From Leucobacter sp. UCMA 4100 (GTDB taxonomy: Bacteria > Actinomycetota > Actinomycetes > Actinomycetales > Microbacteriaceae), in contig NZ_JAFEUS010000002.1 of the NCBI RefSeq assembly GCF_027853335.1, positions 930,001-994,000 of the forward strand: DNA of 64,000 bases, read 5' to 3'. Below are positions 32,194 to 41,929 of the stretch, piece after piece. Position 1 is the stretch's first letter. The number at the start of each line of letters is the position of its first letter. The notes under the pieces are model-generated. The model saw only the letters and a program-made list of their open reading frames with translations, had not been told where the DNA came from and did no database searches. Position numbers and translations under genes: made by a program.

Positions 32194-33179
32194 TACGACC
32201 GCCCTGGCCCCTCGGTGAGCGAGAACACCGTGTCACTCACGTCAAGGGGCAGGCCAGCACCGGCGAGCACGTCGGCCGTTGGGCGTGGCCTCGTGAAGAG
32301 GCCGTGGCGCAGCCCTCGACCCAGGCAGTTCCACAGCACACCCCGATTCGATGACGCCTTGAACGTGCGGGCCCAGCGCCTGGCAGAGGCCGCCGTGTAG
32401 GCCAGCTTCTCCCACGGCTTGAGCGCCTTCGACGTGCGAAAGAGCCAGAGCTTGTTGCGCACCTCGAAGTAGAAACGTTCGCCGGGATCTTGGTCAGACG
32501 AACCACGAATCTTCGTCTTGTGCATGACAACCGAGCCGGGCACCTGAATGCCTCGCGCGCGGCGCAGGAGGCGGGCCGAGTATTCGAAGTCGTCGTTCCA
32601 CAAGAAGTAGTCGGCGATGGGCAGGCCCAGCTTGCGCACGAGTTCGGCGCGCACGAAGGCCGAGACAAACGAAATCGAGCGGATCTCGAGCACCCCTGCC
32701 GCAGCCGCTCGATCGCGCTCTGCCTGTGAGGCGCCGATCTTGGGCTTCGGAGTGTTCATGGGGTGGTCTTCGCCATCGGTCCACACGACGCGTGAGCCCA
32801 TGACCGCGAGATCGTCGCGCCCCCTGCCCGCCTCGATGAACCGTTCGTGTGCGGCGAGCGCCTCGGCGAGGGCCGTGGGCTCAGGCACCGTGTCGTCATC
32901 CATCACCCACACCCAGTCGATCGTGGGGTCTTGTACGGCCGCGGCAATGCCCGTGGCAAAACCGCCGGCACCTCCGGTGTTTTCGGTGAGTGCGATGAGC
33001 CTCGCGTGCCCGCCGAAGCGCGCAACCATCTCGGCGGCAACCTGAGCGCTCTCGTCGGTCGAAGCATTATCGACCACGATGAGCTCATCGACCGGCCGGG
33101 TCTGCTGACCGACCGCCGTGAGCGCCTCTCTCAAAAGCTCTGCACGGTTAAACGCAACCATAACCGCTGCAACCCGCAC
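32193..33179 (-). CDS. Family 2 glycosyltransferase, galactofuranosyl/rhamnosyl type
   Basis: The 328-residue protein shows VAAVMVAFNRAELLREAL, ELIVVDNASTDESA, NTGGAGGFATGIAAAV and WVWVMDDDTVPEP, and then YFLWNDDFEYSARLLR. The combination NTGGAGGF, MDDD and WNDDFE is typical of the GlfT-like and rhamnosyl GT2 group of actinobacterial cell walls. It should extend a wall polysaccharide on the cytoplasmic side. galE lies in the same operon, so galactose or galactofuranose is a fair guess for the donor, though no mutase gene is in the window. One-base overlaps on both sides. Confidence 0.85.
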   Translation of the reverse strand: MRVAAVMVAFNRAELLREALTAVGQQTRPVDELIVVDNASTDESAQVAAEMVARFGGHARLIALTENTGGAGGFATGIAAAVQDPTIDWVWVMDDDTVPEPTALAEALAAHERFIEAGRGRDDLAVMGSRVVWTDGEDHPMNTPKPKIGASQAERDRAAAAGVLEIRSISFVSAFVRAELVRKLGLPIADYFLWNDDFEYSARLLRRARGIQVPGSVVMHKTKIRGSSDQDPGERFYFEVRNKLWLFRTSKALKPWEKLAYTAASARRWARTFKASSNRGVLWNCLGRGLRHGLFTRPRPTADVLAGAGLPLDVSDTVFSLTEGPGRS

Positions 33180-34555
33180 TACTCCTCCTCTTCAGCCGGT
33201 GAGGCCTGCCGCACAGCGTCGGCGACAAGCTCGTGAATGTAATCGTAGTCGGGAGCCTCCGGCTGAACCTCTGGCGGGGTGAGCTCGACCGTGACAGGAG
33301 TGTGGTCTTTCGCACGCGTCGCGAGGTCGAGGAAGGGGCCGAGCATTGACTCTGGCATGTTCGTCCAAACAATCGAACTGCCCGTCTCGACGATGTCCTT
33401 GAATTGCTTCAGCACGTTGACCGGGTTCATCTGCGCGAGAATGGCCTCTTGCAGTTCACGCTGGCGACGCATGCGGTCGTAGTCATCGGTCGTGTAGCGC
33501 GAGCGGGCGTACCACTGGGCGTTGAAGCCGTTCATGTGCTGCTGACCAGCCTCGATCCACCCCTCAATGCCGTTGCCGTGTGCGTCGCCGCCAATCGGCA
33601 GACGCTGCTGCACGTTGATGTCGACACCGCCGAGCGCGTCAATGAGGTCAGAGAAGCCGTCCATGTCGATGAGCACGTAGAACTGAACGTCGAGCCCCGT
33701 CGCCCCCGACGCCGCGTCGACAAGGGCGAGAATACCGGGCTCTTCGCCGGCCTTCGCGACCCCCGCGTAACGGTCGGGATCGAAAATCGAGATCTCGGTG
33801 TAGAGCCCGTTCATGTAGCAGCGGCCGATGTAGCAGCCCCAGTCGTTGCCGAACCCGGTCGGGTGAAGCTCGTGCATGGGAGAGTCTTCGGGAAACGGCA
33901 TACCGGTGAGTTCACGCGGCAAGCCGATAATCGTCGACTGCCCCGTCTTCGCGTCAATCGACACGACCGAGATGCTGTCGGGGCGCAGGCCGTCGCGACC
34001 ATCACCCGCGTCAGCGCCAAGCAAAAGAATGTTGTAGCGACCGTCGACCGGCGCCACACTCGCACCGCGAGCAAAGATCGAACTGAGCGCGTCACGGCCA
34101 ACGCCGATCGTGCCCGACACCCACAGGGCCCCGGCAACCGGCAGCACCGTGAGGCACACGCTCAAAATCGAGACGGGCACCCGCCAGTTCTTGCCGACCT
34201 TCACGAGGTTCGTCAGGCGCAGGGTGTCAAAACCGATAATCACCCAGAGAATCGCGTAGGCCACAATGACCCACTGCAACACGAAGAGCACGATCGTGTG
34301 GGTAAAAAAAGAGAGCGTCGGCACTCGAAAAAAGATGAGGCCGAGCACCGACAGCAGCCCTCCCAGCAGCAACGCGATCGTGGCCCCGAGGCCCACCCTG
34401 CCGAGCTTTCGGTTGCCCGCGAGCACCTGCGCACTGCCGGGCAACACAAAGCCGAGTACCACGAGCCAAAACGACCGCTTCGTCATGAACGGCGGCGAGG
34501 TTCGCTCTGGGTACCTGATCGGGTGTTCGAGCTGCTGTGAGAGGCTCACGCTCAT
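33179..34555 (-). CDS. LytR-CpsA-Psr (LCP) family wall-glycan ligase
   Basis: The 458-residue protein has four hydrophobic helices at the N-terminus (residues about 30-165), more than the single helix of most LCP proteins, then the LCP domain: NILLLGADAGDGRDGLRPDS, ISVVSIDAKTGQSTIIGLPREL, FYVLIDMDGFSDLIDALGGVDI and YARSRYTTDDYDRMRRQREL. The Asp and Arg residues that hold the pyrophosphate of the lipid-linked polymer are present. LCP enzymes join teichoic acid or capsule to peptidoglycan outside the cell. ATG 34555 overlaps galE's stop (ATGA). It probably attaches the polymer made by neighbouring genes. Confidence 0.9.
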   Translation of the reverse strand: MSVSLSQQLEHPIRYPERTSPPFMTKRSFWLVVLGFVLPGSAQVLAGNRKLGRVGLGATIALLLGGLLSVLGLIFFRVPTLSFFTHTIVLFVLQWVIVAYAILWVIIGFDTLRLTNLVKVGKNWRVPVSILSVCLTVLPVAGALWVSGTIGVGRDALSSIFARGASVAPVDGRYNILLLGADAGDGRDGLRPDSISVVSIDAKTGQSTIIGLPRELTGMPFPEDSPMHELHPTGFGNDWGCYIGRCYMNGLYTEISIFDPDRYAGVAKAGEEPGILALVDAASGATGLDVQFYVLIDMDGFSDLIDALGGVDINVQQRLPIGGDAHGNGIEGWIEAGQQHMNGFNAQWYARSRYTTDDYDRMRRQRELQEAILAQMNPVNVLKQFKDIVETGSSIVWTNMPESMLGPFLDLATRAKDHTPVTVELTPPEVQPEAPDYDYIHELVADAVRQASPAEEEE

Positions 34556-35565
34556 GCGCCGTAGCCGTCGGGGTTTGCGCTCTGCCACGCCCAAGCGTCG
34601 GCACACGCTTCGTCGAGCGTGCGTTTCACGGCCCAGCCAAGTTCACGGTTTGCTTTCGCGGGGTCTGCGACCATCTCGGCGACATCGCCGGCTCGTGCAG
34701 CGGTGATCTCATAGGGCAGCTCGCGACCCACGGCCTTCTCAAAGGCGCGAAGTACCTCGAGCACGCTCGAGCCCTTGCCCGATCCGAGGTTATAGGTGCT
34801 GACCCCGCTCGGGGCCTGTTCGAGGGCTGCAACGTGCCCCTCGGCGAGATCCATCACGTGAATGTAGTCGCGCACGCCGGTGCCATCGCTCGTCTCGTAC
34901 GCGTCACCAAACACCATGAGCTTCTCACGCTTGCCCACTGCTACCTGCGCGATGAACGGCATGAGGTTGTTGGGAATGCCAGCGGGATCTTCGCCGATGC
35001 GGCCCGACGGGTGTGCACCAACCGGGTTGAAGTAGCGCAGAATCACGGCGTTGAGCTCGGGCCAGGCGACCTGCACGTCGCGAATGATCTGCTCGATCAT
35101 CGCCTTCGTCCACCCGTACGGGTTGGTCACGCCAACACCCGTCTGGTGCAGCTCATCCTGCGGCAAATACTGCGGATCGCCGTAGACCGTCGCCGACGAG
35201 CTGAACACGAGCTTCGTGACGCCCTTCGCACGCATGATGTCGAGCAGGTTGAGGGTCGAGTCAATGTTGGTGCGGTAATACCGGGCGGGCTGTTCGGTCG
35301 ATTCGCCGACGGCCTTCAGCCCGGCGAAGTGCACCACCGCGTCAAATTCGAGCGGCTCAAGCGCCCGCTTCGCCTGCTCTGGGTCAGCGAGATCGGCCTC
35401 GATGAGCTCGATCGAGGCGTTGGTCAGCTGTTCGACCCTTCGCACCGATTCGGGGCTGCTGTTTGAGAAGTTGTCGACGACAAGAACCTCGTGCCCGCGC
35501 TCAGTGAGCACGAGTGCGGTGTGAGACCCAATATAACCGGCACCGCCGGTGAGTAATACGCGCAT
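34552..35565 (-). CDS. galE: UDP-glucose 4-epimerase
   Basis: The 337-residue SDR enzyme carries VLLTGGAGYIGSHTALVLTE (NAD site), VVHFAGLKAVGES, SSSATVYGDP, and the catalytic NPYGWTKAMIEQI (Tyr-x3-Lys), then LRYFNPVGAHPSGRIGEDP. Length and motifs are those of GalE, which interconverts UDP-glucose and UDP-galactose. It is the first gene of a minus-strand operon with an LCP ligase and two glycosyltransferases, so its UDP-galactose is likely used for wall glycan. The divergent 180-bp region holds a small inverted repeat TTACG-N9-CGTAA at 35639-35657, of unknown meaning. Confidence 0.93.
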   Translation of the reverse strand: MRVLLTGGAGYIGSHTALVLTERGHEVLVVDNFSNSSPESVRRVEQLTNASIELIEADLADPEQAKRALEPLEFDAVVHFAGLKAVGESTEQPARYYRTNIDSTLNLLDIMRAKGVTKLVFSSSATVYGDPQYLPQDELHQTGVGVTNPYGWTKAMIEQIIRDVQVAWPELNAVILRYFNPVGAHPSGRIGEDPAGIPNNLMPFIAQVAVGKREKLMVFGDAYETSDGTGVRDYIHVMDLAEGHVAALEQAPSGVSTYNLGSGKGSSVLEVLRAFEKAVGRELPYEITAARAGDVAEMVADPAKANRELGWAVKRTLDEACADAWAWQSANPDGYGA

Positions 35566-35745
35566 ACTCCAAAGGGTAGACGATAAACCTTTGCGTTCTG
35601 CCGAACCTGCACCGGATTGTCATGAAACCCCCGGCAAATTACGAAACGGTTGCGTAATGTACCGCCTCGGGGTTCTTTCGGCTTGGTAGCCCATAGAATA
35701 GGTCGAAGTATACGGGTAAATTGAGCCTGCTTGAGAGGATGGTTG

Positions 35746-36843
35746 ATGTCTACGCTCAACGTCATCGGTGAGTTCCTCGAAGGTTGGGAACAGAGCGGTC
35801 AGCGGGCTTCAGCACGCGAACTGACCATCGCTCTTGCCGATACCGCGCCGAGGGGGTGTGCCTCGGCTCTGCTCATCGCTTCAAACAGCGAGGCACCAGA
35901 GCTCGATCACCCCAAAGCCCGCGTAGAGGTCATGTCGTTGCACAGCTCGATGATTCCGCTCGTGTGGCGCGGCGGCCCGGCCGCCCGGCCGCTCGACGGC
36001 GAGTTCGTGCACTCGTTGACCCCCCTCATTCCGCTTCGCCACCGCGAAGAGGCCGATGGCTCGCAAACCACCGTCACCGTGCCGCACACGCTGGCGTGGG
36101 ACGCCCCCGATGTTATGCCCAAGGGCCAGGCCAAGCAGCTGCGCCAGCACGTGAAGCGAGCGATCAAGCACGCCGACGTGATTCTCACCCCCACCCACGC
36201 CGTCGCCGAGCGCCTGCGTGAAATCTACGGGGCCTACATCTCGGTTCAGGTGCTGCCGCTCGCGGCTCCCCGCGAATACCTCGCGCCCAAGAACATGGCC
36301 GAGCGTCTGAGTGCACTCGGCCTGCCCGAACGCTACTTCGTCTCGACCGCCTACCCTGGCGAGACCGGCAGACTCGAGTGGATCCTGCGCGCGCTCGAGG
36401 CGAACCCCGATTTGCCGCCGCTCGTGCTCGTTGGCCCGGGTGCCGAGGCCGACCTCAGCTCCTGGCCCGTGCTCGCCGACCGCGTGCACCAGGTCATGCT
36501 CACCGAAGAGTCGGGGGCAGAGCCCGGCGACATCGGCGCCATCATCGCGGGCGCGAGGGCGCTCGTGCTGCCCCAGGCCATCGCCGATTGCTTGCTGCCC
36601 ATTCACGGTGCCCTCAGCTCGGGGGTGCCCGTCGTGCACGGCGGGGCTGCCTGCATGGCAGAGACCGCCCTCGACGGCGCGACCGCCGGCGAGACTGAAG
36701 AGAGCTTCGCCGAGGCGCTCACCACGGTCGCCCGCGACGATGACGAGCGTGCCAGGCTGAGCGTGCTCGCTCACGACCGCTCACGCATGTTCTCGTGGCG
36801 CACGACCGCCTGGCAGCTGTGGGAAGTGCACGCGAACATCTAA
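35746..36843 (+). CDS. Group 1 glycosyltransferase (GT-B)
   Basis: The 365-residue protein shows TVTVPHTLAWDAPDVMPKGQ, HADVILTPTHAVAERLREIY, RYFVSTAYPGETGRLEWILR and LPPLVLVGPGAEADL, then ALVLPQAIADCLLPIHGALS and VPVVHGGAACMAE, a GT-B fold with a mannosyltransferase-like donor loop. ATG 35746 follows GAGAGGA (35733-35739); the TTG at 35731 is inside that site. It is transcribed away from galE and ends the wall-glycan region. A TAGAAT at 35694-35699 may be its -10 box, without a clear -35. The sugar is unknown. Confidence 0.75.
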   Translation: MSTLNVIGEFLEGWEQSGQRASARELTIALADTAPRGCASALLIASNSEAPELDHPKARVEVMSLHSSMIPLVWRGGPAARPLDGEFVHSLTPLIPLRHREEADGSQTTVTVPHTLAWDAPDVMPKGQAKQLRQHVKRAIKHADVILTPTHAVAERLREIYGAYISVQVLPLAAPREYLAPKNMAERLSALGLPERYFVSTAYPGETGRLEWILRALEANPDLPPLVLVGPGAEADLSSWPVLADRVHQVMLTEESGAEPGDIGAIIAGARALVLPQAIADCLLPIHGALSSGVPVVHGGAACMAETALDGATAGETEESFAEALTTVARDDDERARLSVLAHDRSRMFSWRTTAWQLWEVHANI

Positions 36844-36886
36844 CGCACTGATGGGCGTGAGCCTGTGCCCCTCGGCGTTACCCGCG

Positions 36887-39800
36887 CTAGCCCTCTTCAG
36901 CTACTGCCACAATCAAGGTTTGCACGAGCGGCGTACTGAGCCCGACCAGCCGCGCATCGCACAGCAGCGCGCCACGCTCGCACTCGATGCGCCACCGCAC
37001 CTCGGCTGGGCCAAGCGTCGCTGCGATACGCTGCTCGAGCGGCGCCTGTTGCGGATTGACCGGGCCAGTTTCTTCGAGGGCCTCCGCGAGGCGTTGCTGC
37101 CGCACCTCAGGCGGCACATCGTGCATCGCGTTGACGGCGAACACGCCGTCGAGGCTCCAGGCTGAAACACCTGACCGCAGCGCCTCGTCGATGCGGCGAG
37201 CGCTCGCAAGGGTCTCTGGCCACGACGCAAACGGCCTCGGGGTCTGCGGTGTCGGCGCTTCGATGCCCTTCGCCGCGAGCACCTCGGTGTGCAGGCTCGC
37301 GGCGAAGGGTTCGGCGCGAAACACGTCGCAGTTCGCGAAGGTCACAACACCGACGCCGCTCGCCGTGTGCCAGCGCATGTGCGAGGTGAAGCCCGGCAAC
37401 CCTCCCGTGTGCTGAGCAATGCGGCCAAACCGCAGGTCGTGCTCAACGAAGAGCCCGAGCCCATACCCGACGGCGTCGAGGCCACGCTGCTGCTGGTGAG
37501 CGCTCTGCACCGCGGCCGTATGAATGCGCTGCATCTCGCGTCTCGACGCAGGCTCCATGAGTTCTGGGCGCAGCGGGGCATCGGTATACGCCGACGATAC
37601 GAAGCCAGCCCAGGTGGCAATGTCGTCGACCGTACTAAACAGCCCACCGATGCACGCGAGCGCCCCGTTGCCGACGTAAGGCTCCTCGTGCAGGTGCTTC
37701 GACTCGTCGAAGGTGCGATAGCCCTTCGCGAGCGGCGTCCCGGACGGGTAGTCGTCGGCGCTAAAGCGCGTGTGTTGAAGCCCGAGCGGATCAATCACCC
37801 GCTCCCGAATCACCTGTTCGACCGAGCTCCCGGTGACCGCTTCGATCGCCCGGCCAACAAGGGACATCCCGAGGTTCGAGTACTGGTACATTTCGCCGGG
37901 CTCGGCGGTTAAGCGCAGCCCCTGAGCGGCGAGTTCGAGCACCGATTCACGAGTATCGCCGAGACGCCTGTCACCCCAGGCGTTGTCTTCGGCAAGCCCC
38001 GAACGGTTCGAGAGCAGCTGCTCAATCGTCACCCGCTGGGCGACCCCCTCATACATGAGGCGCACCCCAGGAACGTATTGGGTGATGGGTGCCGCAAAGT
38101 CGAGCAACCCCTCGTCGCGCAATATGAGCGCCGTGGCCGCGAGAAAGCTCTTCGTCATCGACGCGATACGAAACACGGTCCCGCGTTCGGTCGTTGAACC
38201 GGGCCCCGCAGGCTCACCAGTGGCGCGGCACCCCACGACCCCTTCACGGGTAAACACCGCCGTGATCATCGCGGGTGCGGTCGCCCTGTCAAACCCCTCG
38301 AACGCGGCGTCCATGAGTCTCTGGAACGGTTCTGCCTCGTACACACAGTTCCCGTCGACGAACGTCGCGACAACGCTCAGTCCCGCGATTTCGGCGGGCT
38401 CGCACTCGCGCGGATCCGCACTCAGCGCAACGAGATCGGCATACTGCCCCACGGCAATGCGCCCCACCCGACCTTCGAGGCCCGCAGCATAGGCGGGGCC
38501 CTCGCTGAAGAGCGCGAGCGCTTCTTCCACGCTCACTCGTTCGTGCGGCTCAAAGCCACCCTCAGGTCGCCCCTGCCGGTCCTGCCTCGTCACCGCGGCG
38601 TGCACCCCGAAGAGCGGCTCAGCCGGCTCGATTGGCGCGTCAGAGCCAAACGCCACCCTGGCCCCCGAGTCGAGCAGCGAGCGCCACGCATAATTGAGCA
38701 CCTCACGATCGCCGAGGCGACGACCCGCGAGCGCGAAGTCGGTGGTGCAGTGAGTCGGCTGCACCGAGGCGATAACGCCGAGCTCGGCAAACCTGGGCAG
38801 ATCACGCTGCGCGATGTGTTGCGCATGCTCCACCCGATTACGCAGCCCGTGCTCGCGGGTGAGCTGAGCCGTGCGCTCATAGGCGTTCAACACACTCCGG
38901 TTCGCCGCGTCACCAATGGCGTGGGTCGCGACCGCGATGCCCGCGGCGTTCGCCTGCTCGACGAGGGCCGTGAGCGCCTCGGTGTCGATCACCTCGACCC
39001 CGTGGTTCCCGGGGGCATCGGCAAAGTCTTCGAGCATGTGCGCACTGTGCGAGCCAAGCGCTCCGTCTGAGAAGAGTTTCACCGGCCCCGTGGTGATGAA
39101 GCGATCGCCAGCGCCGGTTCGCCACCCCTCGGCAATCGCCCGGTCGAGATCGCCCGCAGGAATGCCCTTGTGCACCCGAAGCTTCAGCTGCCCGCGCTCG
39201 TGCAAGGCCTCAAACGCGAGCCTCGTCGCGTCTTCGTCAAAGTCAGTGATGTGCGTGACGCCCATCGCGAGCAGCCGTTCCTGAGCGACCGCGAGCAGGC
39301 CCGGCAGCAGCTCAACGCTCTGCTCCGAGAAACACGCAAGCACGGGGTCACAGGCACGCTCGCGAAGCAGCCCGGCAGGCTCGCGCCCGTCACCCTCACG
39401 CACAATGATTCCGCCAGGCACGTCATCGGTAAGCGCCCCAATGCCGGCGAGCGCAAGCCCGAGCGAGTTCACCCACAGCGAGTGCCCGTCAAGACTCGAC
39501 AGCGCAACCGGCCGGTCAGCAACCACGGCGTCAAGATCGTGCCGCGACGGCAAACCGGTGGCCCAGGCATTCGCATCCCAGTACCCGCCGGTGATCCACA
39601 GGGGTGTCTCATCACCGCCATCGCTCCCGCTCGGGTGATCGCTCGTGCCCGGGCTGTCGCTCGCGGCGATGAACTCGCGAAGCCTTTGCAGCGCCGCGTC
39701 AAGGCTCTCGGCGCCACGAAGATTCACAGTCGCGAGAGCACGCGCGTACCCGCCCGTGTGAATGTGCGCGTCGTGAAACCCGGCGACAATCGCGTGACCG

Positions 39801-39976
39801 GGCAGCCTCACCAGCTCGGCGTCGGGGTACCGCTCGCGCAATGACGCGAGATCACCCACGGCGCAAATGTCGCCGCCCTCGACGAGCAGCGCGTCGACCG
39901 CGCCACTCGAGGCACCCTCCTCGGCGACCGCGCCGATGATGTTCGGGTGCGTGAGAATCTTTTGCGTCGCTGGCAC
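36887..39976 (-). CDS. Fusion of YtcJ-like amidohydrolase and class C beta-lactamase-like serine hydrolase
   Basis: The 1029-residue protein joins two enzymes. Residues about 1-560 are an amidohydrolase-3 domain with GFHDAHIHTGGYARAL (HxH metal site), FSDGALGSHSA, VATHAIGDAANRSVLNAYE, NRVEHAQHI and VAFGSDAPIEPAEPLFGVHA. Residues about 580-960 are a serine hydrolase of the beta-lactamase/esterase class with SMTK (SxxK), YSN (YxN) and HTGG (third motif), all intact. The GTG at 39976 follows AGAGAGGTGG; the longer frame to 40087 adds no matching sequence. No signal peptide, so both act in the cytoplasm. The last 130 residues are unassigned. Substrates are unknown; an amide or ester of a metabolite is likely. 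Confidence 0.85.
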   Translation of the reverse strand: MPATQKILTHPNIIGAVAEEGASSGAVDALLVEGGDICAVGDLASLRERYPDAELVRLPGHAIVAGFHDAHIHTGGYARALATVNLRGAESLDAALQRLREFIAASDSPGTSDHPSGSDGGDETPLWITGGYWDANAWATGLPSRHDLDAVVADRPVALSSLDGHSLWVNSLGLALAGIGALTDDVPGGIIVREGDGREPAGLLRERACDPVLACFSEQSVELLPGLLAVAQERLLAMGVTHITDFDEDATRLAFEALHERGQLKLRVHKGIPAGDLDRAIAEGWRTGAGDRFITTGPVKLFSDGALGSHSAHMLEDFADAPGNHGVEVIDTEALTALVEQANAAGIAVATHAIGDAANRSVLNAYERTAQLTREHGLRNRVEHAQHIAQRDLPRFAELGVIASVQPTHCTTDFALAGRRLGDREVLNYAWRSLLDSGARVAFGSDAPIEPAEPLFGVHAAVTRQDRQGRPEGGFEPHERVSVEEALALFSEGPAYAAGLEGRVGRIAVGQYADLVALSADPRECEPAEIAGLSVVATFVDGNCVYEAEPFQRLMDAAFEGFDRATAPAMITAVFTREGVVGCRATGEPAGPGSTTERGTVFRIASMTKSFLAATALILRDEGLLDFAAPITQYVPGVRLMYEGVAQRVTIEQLLSNRSGLAEDNAWGDRRLGDTRESVLELAAQGLRLTAEPGEMYQYSNLGMSLVGRAIEAVTGSSVEQVIRERVIDPLGLQHTRFSADDYPSGTPLAKGYRTFDESKHLHEEPYVGNGALACIGGLFSTVDDIATWAGFVSSAYTDAPLRPELMEPASRREMQRIHTAAVQSAHQQQRGLDAVGYGLGLFVEHDLRFGRIAQHTGGLPGFTSHMRWHTASGVGVVTFANCDVFRAEPFAASLHTEVLAAKGIEAPTPQTPRPFASWPETLASARRIDEALRSGVSAWSLDGVFAVNAMHDVPPEVRQQRLAEALEETGPVNPQQAPLEQRIAATLGPAEVRWRIECERGALLCDARLVGLSTPLVQTLIVAVAEEG

Positions 39977-40184
39977 GACACACCACCTCTCTGTGAGCTC
40001 TGGGCCGGCGCCCAACGGCCGAGCCTCTTCAAGGGTATGCGTGAGCGAGCCCGGGCGCCAGGGCGAAGCACAGCGTATTCGTGGCACAGCATGTCACGGT
40101 CGATACAGTGAAAGAGCAATCGGCAACCGCCTTTGGCTTCACGACAGCGGCTTCACGCGCTGCCCCAAACGACAGGTTCCGACA

Positions 40185-41294
40185 GTGCCATCAGCAACCG
40201 CACCGCTCACCGCTACCCTAGGCCCGGTACGCCAGACCTACGCTCGCGCAGAAGATTTTCCATCGGTCACCAAGGCCTACCGCACGGTTTCACGCACGGT
40301 ACAAGAGCAGGGGCTGCTCGCCCGCGCCCCCATCTTTTACACGCTCGTCGCCTCGGCCATCGGGCTCGGCTTTGCCATCACCATCACTGCAGCCATCCTC
40401 ATTGGCAACAGCTGGTGGCAGCTGGCCATCGGTGCCGCGCTCGGCCTACTCTTCACACAGGTCGCCTTTCTGACACACGAGGCGGCGCACCGCCAGATCC
40501 TTTCGACAGGGCCAGCGAACGATCGCCTCGCACGGGTACTCGCCGCATCAATCGGCATGAGCTACTCGTGGTGGGATTCAAAGCACAGCCGTCACCACGC
40601 AAACCCGAACCAGATTGGCCGCGACCCAGACATCGAAGTCGATACCATCTCGTTTCTCGAGACCGATGCTGCTGAGTCACGCGGCATTGTTCGGTGGATC
40701 ACCCAGCGTCAAGGCTGGCTCTTCTTCCCGCTGCTCACGCTCGAAGGGCTCAACCTTCACCTGCACGGGTTCAAACACCTCTTCGGCCGCGGCCCCGTCA
40801 AGGCACGCGCCACCGAAATAGTGCTCATCTGCACACGATTTGTCTTGCTGTTCGGTGCGATCTTTTTCTTCCTGCCCGTTGGCAAAGCGTTCGCACTCTC
40901 TGGCGTCATGCTCGCGGTATTCGGAGTAGGGATGGGAGCAAGCTTTGCCCCAAACCACAAAGGCATGCCCGTCATTGACCCCAATACGCGCCTCGACTTC
41001 TTTGCAAAGCAGGTGCGCACGTCACGCAACATTCGCGGCGGCTGGTGGGCAACGGTGCTCATGGGCGGTCTCAACTACCAGATCGAGCACCACCTCTTTC
41101 CGAGCATGGCACGGCCACACCTCGCAAAGACCCGGCTCATTGTGCGCGAGTTCTGCCGCGAAAACGATGTGCCTTACACCGAGACCTCACTGCTGCGCTC
41201 GTACGCAATCGTGATCGACTATTTGAACCGCGTGGGCCTCGCCGCCCGCGACCCATTCGACTGCCCGATCGCGGCGCAGTACGGAAGGCGCTAG
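40185..41294 (+). CDS. Membrane fatty-acid desaturase (acyl-CoA/acyl-lipid type)
   Basis: The 369-residue protein has four membrane helices and the three histidine boxes of di-iron desaturases: HEAAH (FLTHEAAHRQIL), HSRHH (DSKHSRHHANPNQIG) and QIEHH (NYQIEHHLFPSMARPHLAKT). It introduces a double bond in membrane lipid acyl chains using O2 and electrons from ferredoxin or cytochrome b5-like donors. I start at GTG 40185 with a weak upstream AGG; the open frame extends back to 39867 over the opposite-strand gene and is not coding there. It is monocistronic. Cold induction is common in the family but not shown here. Confidence 0.87.
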   Translation: MPSATAPLTATLGPVRQTYARAEDFPSVTKAYRTVSRTVQEQGLLARAPIFYTLVASAIGLGFAITITAAILIGNSWWQLAIGAALGLLFTQVAFLTHEAAHRQILSTGPANDRLARVLAASIGMSYSWWDSKHSRHHANPNQIGRDPDIEVDTISFLETDAAESRGIVRWITQRQGWLFFPLLTLEGLNLHLHGFKHLFGRGPVKARATEIVLICTRFVLLFGAIFFFLPVGKAFALSGVMLAVFGVGMGASFAPNHKGMPVIDPNTRLDFFAKQVRTSRNIRGGWWATVLMGGLNYQIEHHLFPSMARPHLAKTRLIVREFCRENDVPYTETSLLRSYAIVIDYLNRVGLAARDPFDCPIAAQYGRR

Positions 41295-41345
41295 AAGCCC
41301 AGGCCCTACGAGCTCGGCGGCTCGGAGGCTTAGAGGCTTAGCGGC

Positions 41346-41849
41346 CTAGCGCTCTGAGACGCGTTGCTGCAGCGCCGCGTTCTTCTCCTCGACCATATGC
41401 TCGAGGCCGGCCGCGTACTCGGCAAGCTTCGCCGCGAGAGCCTCGTCGTGGGCACCGAGCATGCGTGCTGCGAGCAGGCCCGCGTTCTTCGCACCGCCGA
41501 TCGAGACCGTCGCGACGGGAATGCCGCCCGGCATCTGCACGATGCTGAGCAGCGAGTCGAGACCGTCAAGCTTGGCGAGTGGCACGGGAACGCCGATCAC
41601 CGGCAGCGTCGTGAGCGAGGCGACCATGCCGGGCAGGTGCGCGGCCCCTCCAGCGCCTGCGATGATGACGCGCAGGCCACGGCCGGCGGCCTCGCGACCG
41701 TACCGCACCATCTTCTCGGGGGTGCGGTGCGCACTGACGACCTCGACCTCGAAGGGAATGCCGAACTCGGCGAGCGCGTCGACAGCGTCGCCCATAACAT
41801 TCCAGTCAGAATCTGAGCCCATGATTACGCCTACGAGTGGTTGTGTCAT
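41346..41849 (-). CDS. purE: N5-carboxyaminoimidazole ribonucleotide mutase
   Basis: The 167-residue protein has [60 protein letters not shown] and [20 protein letters not shown], with the SDSDW and SAHR residues that bind the substrate phosphate. It converts N5-CAIR to CAIR in purine synthesis. It is encoded 80 bp after purK on the same strand, and the two work in sequence. The length is the usual one for class I PurE. No clear terminator follows. Confidence 0.96.
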   Translation of the reverse strand: MTQPLVGVIMGSDSDWNVMGDAVDALAEFGIPFEVEVVSAHRTPEKMVRYGREAAGRGLRVIIAGAGGAAHLPGMVASLTTLPVIGVPVPLAKLDGLDSLLSIVQMPGGIPVATVSIGGAKNAGLLAARMLGAHDEALAAKLAEYAAGLEHMVEEKNAALQQRVSER

Positions 41850-41929
41850 GGCTCAATCGTACCCGGTTGCGAGTCGCCCCACGTCGCGATGCCCGTGGTT
41901 CACCGGGCGGATCGCGCGGCCGTGCCCGC

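Noticed and set aside
39867-40184. Long N-terminus of the desaturase
   Set aside because: It covers the start of the opposite-strand fusion gene and lacks desaturase-like sequence. GTG 40185 gives a normal N-terminus.
41295-41345. Terminator between the desaturase and purE genes
   Set aside because: The sequence has short direct repeats (GAGGCTTAG, GCGGCCTAG) but no stable stem with a U tract.
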